Below, piece by piece: positions 7,720-13,215 of a DNA stretch of 13,526 nt. The stretch comes from JBCBKZ01 sp039026975 (GTDB lineage: Bacteria; Bacteroidota; Bacteroidia; J057): contig JBCCLI010000161.1 of NCBI GenBank assembly GCA_039026975.1, positions 1 to 13,526 of the forward strand, in the 5' to 3' direction. Positions within the stretch are counted from its first letter, which is position 1. Each line of letters starts with the position of its first letter. Under the pieces are notes generated by a model, which was not told the DNA's origin, made no database searches, and was given only the letters and a program-made list of their open reading frames with translations. The position numbers and the translations under genes are program-made.

Positions 7720-7929
7720 AAATACTTAATTTCCAGTGTTACTTCGCCTTCCGTCGGCCTTCCATATCAGCCCTGTGCCTTCCATATCAGCCCTGTGCCT
7801 TCCATATCAGCCCTGTGGACTCCATGTTGGCATTTGCCCCAACACGCTTTCACGCTTTATCCCCCCAACGCAACAGGCCACCCACGATCAATGGCGTGAA
7901 GGCCATTCCACCAAATACTTATCATTCCA
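7720..7929. repeat. Imperfect direct repeats bracketing the tandem-repeat island
   Basis: AAATACTTAATTTCCA (7720-7735) and AAATACTTATCATTCCA (7913-7929) share an exact 9-bp head, AAATACTTA, and a common TTCCA or ATTCCA tail. They lie 193 bp apart, and a related AAATACATA occurs at 7942-7950. They could be a target-site duplication flanking an inserted segment, but no terminal inverted repeats or transposase are visible, so the origin remains open. Confidence 0.45.
7758..7817. repeat. Three exact 20-bp tandem repeats
   Basis: The unit CCTTCCATATCAGCCCTGTG occurs at 7758-7777, 7778-7797 and 7798-7817 without a mismatch. A degenerate partial start, CCTTCCGTCGG, precedes the array at 7747-7757. 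No mismatch among the copies indicates recent expansion or recent arrival. The period of two helical turns (20 bp) would place each unit on nearly the same DNA face, but no binding protein is known to me for this word. Confidence 0.95.
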
Positions 7930-8030
7930 AATAAGTCACTCAAATACATAAGTGGATGGTTATCACTGAGAATTATCCCAAACTCAGGTTACATAGACAG
8001 TCTCAGGATTTACTAGTCGAGCTCCTATGG

Positions 8031-8720
8031 TTAATTTACAACAGTAATCTGTTTATTGAGGGCTCTGAATTTTCCGCGAATTCTTCCGCCTTCTTCAGTT
8101 CCTTCTGTAAGCGGTACATCAGTAGATCTATCCATGAATAGGGTAGAAGTGCCTGTAGGGAGGTTGCCTAACTGGTCAGTACCCATCACAATGTCTGTTT
8201 CTCCTGCCCCTGTCTGTATAAATAGGGCATCATCTCCAAAAGTCCAGCTTCCTATGAACAGGCCTACCAGCTGATTTTCCTTCAAGGCAGTTCCTTCCCA
8301 GGTAATGCTGGAGGCAGATGACCTGGACAGGGTATCTAGATCTGTGGGAAATTGAATAGACTCGTATACAGGGACGGAATTAGTGTATACTTCCCCTATA
8401 GTGTTAGTATATACAAATGTCCCACCATCCACTCTGCCTGGAAACTCCCGCTGATGTCCCCCAAAGATTGGGCTGAAAGGAACTACTTCTCCGTTAAAAG
8501 TTACACTAGCTGGATCTGCCAGCTGTAGTAAGGACCCAGTAGGCCCTCCAAAGCGGTAGCGGGCTATGACCCAGGTCTTATCTGTATTACTGTTGTAAAA
8601 CAGTTCATAATCCTGATAAATTCTGGCCTGATTCACGTCAGCAGAACTTTCTACATCACAAGCGGACCAAAAGGCTGCTAAGGCTAGCAGGGCCAGCAAG
8701 GGAAATTTCAAAATTTTCAT
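8031..8720 (-). CDS. Lipoprotein of unknown function
   Basis: This 229-residue protein has a lysine-bearing n-region, a hydrophobic core at residues 6-18 and a lipobox-like end WSAC, making C21 the probable lipid attachment site. The mature protein is rich in beta-forming residues, with segments such as ASVTFNGEVVPFSP and GGTFVYTNTIGEVYTNSVPV that suggest one or more Ig-like or beta-sandwich domains. No catalytic motif or known family could be recognised. Location is inferred to be the outer or inner membrane, facing the periplasm or surface. It stands alone on the minus strand, 512 bp from its nearest upstream neighbour and convergent with the transporter gene. Just ahead of its start lies the leader word TATTTCAAACTGA, also found ahead of the fibre gene. 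Codon use resembles the surrounding genes. Confidence 0.7.
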   Translation of the reverse strand: MKILKFPLLALLALAAFWSACDVESSADVNQARIYQDYELFYNSNTDKTWVIARYRFGGPTGSLLQLADPASVTFNGEVVPFSPIFGGHQREFPGRVDGGTFVYTNTIGEVYTNSVPVYESIQFPTDLDTLSRSSASSITWEGTALKENQLVGLFIGSWTFGDDALFIQTGAGETDIVMGTDQLGNLPTGTSTLFMDRSTDVPLTEGTEEGGRIRGKFRALNKQITVVN

Positions 8721-8894
8721 GTTGGTTTCAGTTTGAAATAATGATTTGATCTAGCTAATCAGCTGTGCGGGTATCGTATGACTGGATACAATTTTGGATC
8801 TCTCATTGGATTTTTCCAATACTGAAATAGTGGTAGGTGTTATGAAAGTTATGGCACAATTCATGCCAAAAATGGATATTTCTAATTATAAATA

Positions 8895-8921
8895 AAATGA
8901 TAAGCGTAACTCGTATCATTT
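8895..8921. repeat. 8-bp inverted repeat, possible operator
   Basis: AAATGATA (8895-8902) is perfectly complementary in reverse to TATCATTT (8914-8921) across an 11-nt spacer. It lies 175 bp upstream of the lipoprotein start on the minus strand. The arm-to-arm spacing (centre to centre 19 bp) would suit a dimeric regulator. There is no T-run next to it, so a terminator is unlikely. Confidence 0.4.
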
Positions 8922-9074
8922 AAAGGGTCTCTAAAGGGAAAAAAATGACGGCTTAACTTAGTTTTGTGGTTCTTAGCTAAGTGGGAGAATACCTATAAAA
9001 GTAGGCTTTTCTATATAGCTAAAGTCTAGCTTAGGTTGATGGTCAAGGGGAAGAGACTCACTCAATAAGCCTAA

Positions 9075-9093
9075 AGAATAAGCTAGTTATTCT
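9075..9093. repeat. 7-bp hairpin in the gene-free interval
   Basis: AGAATAA (9075-9081) and TTATTCT (9087-9093) form a perfect 7-bp stem with loop GCTAG. It is A+T-rich and lacks a U-tract on either strand, so it is not a canonical terminator for the phosphodiesterase gene that ends 140 bp away. Confidence 0.3.
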
Positions 9094-9232
9094 CTTAAAA
9101 GGAAAGTACGCTCACTTGTTACAGGACTACAGGGATTACTTTCCCTCATATGAGGAGGTAGCTACTAAATAGTAAGTTCGCATGTTATCGTACAGTGAAA
9201 ATCTGGTTTTTAGTATATCCGGGATAACTGCA

Positions 9233-10150
9233 TCAGTTTGAAAGAGATCCTATTACCTCCAATGGATAATCTGTAGCAAAGATGTCTACCCCTTGATTAC
9301 GTAGGTCTACATACACACTTCCCCCTTTTGACTGAGCTTGCTTATCAATATTCCCCATAGTTCCCATAATGGCGCATACCCCCTTAGCATGTATGTCCTC
9401 AAATAAGCTGTCATCAGACCTTCTGGTTCCGGTAAAAGCCACCATTTTCCTGAAGGGTATCCCACTCTCTTTGAATTTCTCCCATTCTTCCTGATTCCTG
9501 GCAGAAATGGAGAGTAAGACATCAGGGTTCAGCCTATGGATTTTCTTGGCGGCTCCTATGGAGTAAGTGATGACCACACAATAGGCTTCTGCACCTGCTT
9601 CTGCTATTTCATCTAATACCTGCTCATACGGTACTTCTCTTTTTATATCTACAAATAGGATGGTCTTTCCTTTGGCCCAGCTGAGGATTTCTGAGAATAG
9701 CGGAATTTCGTATTCTGTTAGGCTCCCATCATCGTTTATGAGCTTGAGATTATCCATCTCTTCCCATAGCAGATCAGTCCCTCTCCCACTTCCATCGGTG
9801 GTTCTGTCTATGCTGTTATCATGCATGAGATGAAGCACCCCATCTTTAGAGGTCTGTACATCCATTTCTATCATAACTGGCTTTTCTGATAGCATATGCT
9901 CAAAGGCCTCCAGGCAATTTTCAGGATAATCTTCAAAATGCCCTCCCCTGTGAGCAGAGATAGAATAGGCTCTTCCTGGAGAATAGGTAAAGTAAGCTTC
10001 TAAGTCTTCTACTGTGTTAAAATTAAAGGGAGCATCCATTCCCGGTTCCGGGGAGGATACCAAACCAGACTGGATCCCAGTGCTAGGGATTTGCTTACAA
10101 GCAAGTAAGCACACCAAAAATAATAATAGGAGGTGTATGGGTTTCTTCAT
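9233..10150 (-). CDS. Lipoprotein glycerophosphodiester phosphodiesterase (GDPD)
   Basis: The protein is predicted to hydrolyse glycerophosphodiesters to glycerol-3-phosphate and an alcohol, in the envelope. I chose the start at 10150 (305 residues) over the open frame's first ATG at 10186. From 10150 the protein begins MKKPIHLLLLFLVCLLAC, a proper lipoprotein signal with C18 in the lipobox, whereas the longer form would place 12 extra residues ahead of it. The GDPD core is clear: HRGG with H67-R68, PEN with E77, EMD with E95 and D97, the general-acid motif MHDNSIDRTTDG with H110, and DIKRE with K170. The C-terminal VDIFATDYPLEV is the usual closing strand with a metal- or substrate-facing aspartate. 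The fold is a TIM barrel that normally needs a divalent cation. The gene is divergent from the ABC operon, and its start is about 58 bp from the edge of the shared palindrome. Confidence 0.88.
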   Translation of the reverse strand: MKKPIHLLLLFLVCLLACKQIPSTGIQSGLVSSPEPGMDAPFNFNTVEDLEAYFTYSPGRAYSISAHRGGHFEDYPENCLEAFEHMLSEKPVMIEMDVQTSKDGVLHLMHDNSIDRTTDGSGRGTDLLWEEMDNLKLINDDGSLTEYEIPLFSEILSWAKGKTILFVDIKREVPYEQVLDEIAEAGAEAYCVVITYSIGAAKKIHRLNPDVLLSISARNQEEWEKFKESGIPFRKMVAFTGTRRSDDSLFEDIHAKGVCAIMGTMGNIDKQAQSKGGSVYVDLRNQGVDIFATDYPLEVIGSLSN

Positions 10151-10207
10151 ATGTAGCGTTATTGAGTGGCAAACTATTACTTCCAATTTGCGTTTTTTTC
10201 TCTAAGG

Positions 10208-10222
10208 AATACAAGTTGTATT
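10208..10222. promoter_or_regulatory. Perfect 7-1-7 palindrome, candidate Fur-family (Zur-like) operator
   Basis: AATACAA (10208-10214), G, TTGTATT (10216-10222) is a perfect 15-bp inverted repeat with a single central base. The 7-1-7 layout is that of Fur, Zur and PerR boxes, although the arm sequence itself is not a consensus I can name for this phylum. It sits 45 bp before the ABC ATPase start and overlaps the -33 element of the candidate promoter, a position where a bound repressor would block RNA polymerase. It is also upstream of the divergent phosphodiesterase gene. Identification of the regulator is inference. Confidence 0.6.
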
Positions 10223-10245
10223 TAGAAGGGATTCTTCTAATTTTG
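10216..10245 (+). promoter_or_regulatory. Candidate Bacteroidota-type promoter of the ABC/DUF3299 operon
   Basis: TTG at 10216-10218 lies exactly 19 bp before TAATTTTG at 10238-10245, a perfect match to the -7 consensus TAnnTTTG. The -33 is GTTG against the Bacteroides-type TTTG, and fully matches the TTG used in Flavobacterium-type promoters. Transcription would start near 10252, giving a short leader of about 16 nt before the ATG at 10268. The TTG is inside the right arm of the palindrome at 10208-10222. Confidence 0.65.
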
Positions 10246-10267
10246 AGTCTTAATTTTTCCTGTTGAT

Positions 10268-10894
10268 ATGTTGAAGACCCAGGACCTTCAATTTGGGTAC
10301 GTAAAGGGACCCTCATTTATCTTTCCAGATATACATTGTGAAAAAGGAGATCATATACTAATTCTCGGGAAATCCGGAACAGGTAAAACTACTTTGTTAC
10401 ATTTATTGGGAGGATTATTGAAAGCACAGCAAGGGGCTATTCTGGTAGGAGATACTGATCTTACTGAGCTTTCAGCTAATAAGCTTGACCATTTCCGTGG
10501 AAAGCATATAAGCATCATCTTTCAGAAGTCTCATTTTGTGACCGCCTTAACCGTTAAGGATAATCTTAGGCTGGCCCAGTATTTGGCAGATGAAAAACAA
10601 GATATAGGGAGAATTCAGCATATCCTGGCGGAACTAGGGCTTGCGAATAAATTAGGGCAGAAGACCCATAAGCTGAGTGTAGGAGAACAGCAGCGGGTAG
10701 CCATAGCTAGGGCTGTGCTCAATCAGCCTGATATAATACTGGCAGATGAACCTACTTCTAGCCTGGATGATGAAAACTGTGAAGCAGTTATTCAGCTCCT
10801 GAAGGATCAGGCTTCTGCCGTCTCCGCTAATTTGGTTATTGTTACCCATGACCAGCGCTTAAAAGATGTATTCTCCAATCAAATAGTGCTATGA
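10268..10894 (+). CDS. ABC transporter ATP-binding protein (LolD/MacB type)
   Basis: This 208-residue cytoplasmic ATPase powers the permease encoded immediately after it. All ABC motifs are intact: Walker A GKSGTGKTT (34-42), Q-loop IIFQKSHF with Q86, signature LSVGEQQR (136-143), Walker B IILADEPTSSLD (156-167) with catalytic E161, and the switch histidine H194 in VTHD. It is short, near the usual 220-235 residues of LolD-type subunits, with a trimmed C-terminus. Such ATPases pair with FtsX-fold permeases that work on lipoproteins, peptides or envelope factors, not with classical substrate channels. The stop codon overlaps the permease start in ATGA (10891-10894), implying translational coupling. 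It is the first gene of the operon. The start ATG at 10268 lies about 16 nt after the predicted transcription start and lacks a strong Shine-Dalgarno, which is common in Bacteroidota. Confidence 0.9.
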   Translation: MLKTQDLQFGYVKGPSFIFPDIHCEKGDHILILGKSGTGKTTLLHLLGGLLKAQQGAILVGDTDLTELSANKLDHFRGKHISIIFQKSHFVTALTVKDNLRLAQYLADEKQDIGRIQHILAELGLANKLGQKTHKLSVGEQQRVAIARAVLNQPDIILADEPTSSLDDENCEAVIQLLKDQASAVSANLVIVTHDQRLKDVFSNQIVL

Positions 10895-12147
10895 ACCTAT
10901 TCTCATTAAGTTGGAAGAATCTGGCTGCCAAACCTTTATCCACCGCATTGAGCTTAATCCTGCTAATGCTGGGAGTAAGTATTATTTCTCTCCTTCTCCT
11001 GCTAGATAAACAGCTTCAGAATACCTTTGATAAGAATGTGCGAGGGATAGATATGGTCGTAGGGGCTAAAGGTAGTCCCCTTCAGTTAATCCTGGCCAGC
11101 GTATATCATATAGATGCACCTACGGGAAATATTCCTTTGAAAGAGGCTAATATGCTAGTCCGGAATCCGCTGGTGGAGACAGCTATCCCATTAGCTTATG
11201 GGGATAACTTTAAAGGATATAGAATTCTAGGGACAGATACCAGCTATGTACATCATTATGAGGGGAAACTAGCTGAGGGAGAGCCATGGGATAAAGATTT
11301 TGAGGTGAACATAGGAAGCTTAGTAGCTAGCAGACTTGGCCTGGCAGTGGGCAGTAGTTTTTACGGTTCTCATGGTGTTAGTGGAGAAATGGCAGATGTC
11401 CATGATGAGAATGCCTATATAGTAAAAGGGATATTCGAACCTAGTGGAACGGTTCTGGATCAAATGATACTCACTAATGTCTCCAGCGTTTGGAGCATTC
11501 ACGATCATGAAGGGGAAGATCATGAAGAGGAAGATTCAGATCACGAGGCAGAAGGGGAAGATCATGAAGGGGAAGGTTCAGATCACGAGGCAGAAGAGGA
11601 AGAAAAGGAAATAACTGCCCTCTTATTAAAATTTAGAAGTCCCTTAGGAAATGTAACCCTGCCTAGAATTATCAATGAGAACACTTCCATGCAAGCAGCC
11701 TTACCTGCCATAGAGGTTAATAGGCTGATAGGACTATTAGGGATAGGTATTGAGACTTTGCGTGCCTTAGCTATAGCCATTATTGTCATTTCTGGTATTA
11801 GTGTTTTTATTTCCCTATTTAATTCATTGAAGGATAGGAAGTATGAGCTAGCGCTTATGCGAACCATGGGTGCATCCAGAGGGAGATTATTCATTATGAT
11901 TATACTGGAGGGGCTTATGTTGGCAATTCTAGGATTTATATTGGGCTATGTATTGAGTAGGATAGGGATGATGGTTATGCAAAACTTTGTGGCTACCACT
12001 TATAAATATGAGTTTACTTCTGTGGCATTTTTACCGGAAGAATGGCTTTTATTAGGAGTAACCTTACTAATAGGGCTATTGGCTGCAATCATTCCTGCCT
12101 TTCAAGCGTACAATACAGATATATCAGAAACATTAGCAGATGCATAG
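10891..12147 (+). CDS. FtsX/MacB-like ABC permease with His/acid-rich extracytoplasmic loop
   Basis: This 418-residue inner-membrane protein has a first membrane helix at about residues 17-38, a large periplasmic domain (about 45-280), then three helices (about 287-312, 332-357 and 390-412) that form the FtsX-type core. The segment GIDMVVGAKGSPLQLILASV (52-71) followed by YHIDAPTGNIP (72-82) is, as I recall, conserved in permeases linked to DUF3299 genes in Proteobacteria. Residues 204-240 are extremely rich in His, Asp and Glu and contain two tandem 14-residue units, GEDHEEEDSDHEAE and GEDHEGEGSDHEAE, suggesting low-affinity divalent metal binding or sensing outside the membrane. The start overlaps the ATPase stop by 4 bp, and its end overlaps the next start by 8 bp, so subunits are likely made together. 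The transported substrate is unknown. Confidence 0.85.
   Translation: MNLFSLSWKNLAAKPLSTALSLILLMLGVSIISLLLLLDKQLQNTFDKNVRGIDMVVGAKGSPLQLILASVYHIDAPTGNIPLKEANMLVRNPLVETAIPLAYGDNFKGYRILGTDTSYVHHYEGKLAEGEPWDKDFEVNIGSLVASRLGLAVGSSFYGSHGVSGEMADVHDENAYIVKGIFEPSGTVLDQMILTNVSSVWSIHDHEGEDHEEEDSDHEAEGEDHEGEGSDHEAEEEEKEITALLLKFRSPLGNVTLPRIINENTSMQAALPAIEVNRLIGLLGIGIETLRALAIAIIVISGISVFISLFNSLKDRKYELALMRTMGASRGRLFIMIILEGLMLAILGFILGYVLSRIGMMVMQNFVATTYKYEFTSVAFLPEEWLLLGVTLLIGLLAAIIPAFQAYNTDISETLADA
11512..11595 (+). repeat. 42-bp in-frame tandem duplication in the permease gene
   Basis: Unit one is 11512-11553 and unit two 11554-11595. They differ at only a few bases, at the codons for EE/D versus GE/G, so the duplication is recent relative to the gene. 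Each unit encodes 14 residues with two histidines and many Asp/Glu. In-frame length variation of this loop between strains would be expected. Confidence 0.9.
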
Positions 12148-12580
12148 AGAGATCTTTATGACTTGCCTGAACTTACTAATGGGGATTTCTCTATTCTCTC
12201 AGGAACAGATTAACTGGGAGATTTTAGCAGATGTTACGTATGAGTATGAGTATGTAGAGGATTTTAATATTTGGCATGGAAAGCCTGAATTTGGTTCTAC
12301 CGTCCAGGGATACGCAGATCAGGAAGTAGCTATCAGAGGATATGTAATTCCTTTGCAGATGAGTGGAGATGTATACGTTCTTTCTGCTGTACCTTACCAG
12401 TCCTGTTTTTTTTGTGGAGGGGCTGGCCAGGAAACAGTCATGGAGCTTAGGATGAAGTCAGATAAGTGGAAGTTACAAACAGATGAGTTACTTACTTTTA
12501 CAGGAACGCTTAGGCTAAATGATAAAGAACTGGAAATGAGTTATATTTTGGAAGGTGCAGAACCTCTTTTCAATAAATGA
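12140..12580 (+). CDS. Secreted DUF3299-type protein with CFFCG motif (soluble form)
   Basis: This 146-residue protein has a short signal peptide (hydrophobic about residues 8-20, probable cleavage after FSQ at 21). I kept the ATG at 12140 because it supplies the only positive charge, R3, ahead of the hydrophobic core. The ATG at 12158 would not. The mature part follows the DUF3299 pattern: WEILADVTYEY, then VAIRGYVIPLQM, then YVLSAVPYQSCFFCGGAG with C89 and C92, and the closing LTFTGTLRLN and SYILEGAEP. The paired cysteines could form a disulfide or bind a metal or heme. The biochemical role of the family is not established. The gene overlaps the permease end by 8 bp and is followed after 3 bp by a paralogue, so it is part of the same operon. 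An 8-T run lies in the CFFCG codons. Confidence 0.8.
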   Translation: MHREIFMTCLNLLMGISLFSQEQINWEILADVTYEYEYVEDFNIWHGKPEFGSTVQGYADQEVAIRGYVIPLQMSGDVYVLSAVPYQSCFFCGGAGQETVMELRMKSDKWKLQTDELLTFTGTLRLNDKELEMSYILEGAEPLFNK

Positions 12581-12583
12581 TAT

Positions 12584-13201
12584 ATGAGAATTCCTTTTTA
12601 TCTGTTGACCCTTTTATTGTGTGGCTTAATGGCCTGTCAATCGGAGCAACAAACAGCACCTGAAGAGGTTGAGATTCCACCGGCAAATTTAGCCGGAGAC
12701 ATTTCAGGAGCTGGTGTGTATGAGGTGGAGGAAGTAGAGGTTCCCGTGGAAACGCCTCTGGTAGAGGAAACCCCTCCTTCCACAGAACTTAAGCCTGCCC
12801 TTAAGGGTGATAATGTGATTACCTGGAAGACGTTGGCTGATGTTGAGTTTACGGAGAAATACTATGAGGAGGCAGATGGCTATTTTTGGGCCCCAACTTT
12901 TGGAGAATCACTAAAACAACTAGAAGGGAATAAGGTCAAAATAGCTGGCTACGTTATTCCGATAGATGTAGGGATTTATGTTCTCTCTGCTAATACCTTC
13001 AGTGCTTGCTTTTTTTGTGGGCAGGCAGGACCAGAAACTATCCTGGAGCTGCAACTTAAACCGGGCCATAAAGAGTATATGACTGACGAGTGGGTGAGCT
13101 TTGAAGGGACCTTCCGACTTAATCAGGATGATATCAACCACCTCAACTATATCCTGGAAGGAGCTGTAGAAATAGATGAGTTATTGAGGAGTTTGGAATA
13201 A
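12584..13201 (+). CDS. DUF3299-type lipoprotein with CFFCG motif (membrane-anchored form)
   Basis: This 205-residue protein starts with a lipoprotein signal ending in LMAC, so C18 should be lipidated. Residues 20-75 form a Glu/Pro/Val-rich low-complexity linker that would hold the domain away from the membrane. The DUF3299 domain follows (about 80-197): WKTLADVEF, VKIAGYVIPIDV, YVLSANTFSACFFCGQAG with C142 and C145, and VSFEGTFRLN and NYILEGAVE. It is clearly paralogous to the preceding gene, with shared 'LADV', 'GYVIP', 'VLSA', 'CFFCG', 'ILEGA' and a parallel order. It begins 3 bp after that gene's stop. It is the last gene of the four-gene operon and converges with the TPR-like gene 14 bp beyond. 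No terminator hairpin is visible after it. The lipoprotein form may act at the membrane surface. Confidence 0.8.
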   Translation: MRIPFYLLTLLLCGLMACQSEQQTAPEEVEIPPANLAGDISGAGVYEVEEVEVPVETPLVEETPPSTELKPALKGDNVITWKTLADVEFTEKYYEEADGYFWAPTFGESLKQLEGNKVKIAGYVIPIDVGIYVLSANTFSACFFCGQAGPETILELQLKPGHKEYMTDEWVSFEGTFRLNQDDINHLNYILEGAVEIDELLRSLE

Positions 13202-13215
13202 AGGGTGATCTTGAG

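Larger units (their letters stand above)
7583..8030. other. Intergenic island with tandem repeats
   Basis: This 448-bp stretch separates two convergent genes (transporter and unknown lipoprotein). The section 7736-7910 is visibly richer in C than its flanks and contains three exact 20-bp repeats, a doubled CACGCTTT (7843-7858), and a small hairpin ATGGC-GTGAAG-GCCAT (7891-7906). It is bracketed by imperfect direct repeats at 7720-7735 and 7913-7929. The plus-strand open frame across it (7736-7951) is probably not a gene, because 20-bp repeats change the reading phase at every unit and the peptide has no known motif. No clear terminator for either convergent gene was found. Confidence 0.6.
8721..9232. 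other. Gene-free interval upstream of the unknown lipoprotein
   Basis: This 512-bp region lies between the lipoprotein start and the end of the phosphodiesterase gene, both on the minus strand, so it must contain the lipoprotein promoter. It is A+T-rich and holds two clear inverted repeats: AAATGATA / TATCATTT (8895-8902 and 8914-8921, 11-nt loop) and AGAATAA-GCTAG-TTATTCT (9075-9093). Only tiny open frames are present, the best being a 17-codon one starting near 8841, and none is supported. I could not place a good -33/-7 pair on the minus strand. Confidence 0.5.

Noticed and set aside
7736..7951. 71-codon plus-strand open frame across the tandem repeats
   Set aside because: The 20-bp repeats shift phase in every unit, the peptide has no known motif or signal, and the start has no ribosome binding site. 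It is treated as non-coding.
8841..8894. 17-codon frame MKVMAQFMPKMDISNYK
   Set aside because: Too short, no conservation evidence, lies in an upstream region rich in A and T.
10151..10186. Longer GDPD start at 10186
   Set aside because: It would add 12 residues before a textbook lipoprotein signal and place the start in the divergent promoter region. The ATG at 10150 is better.
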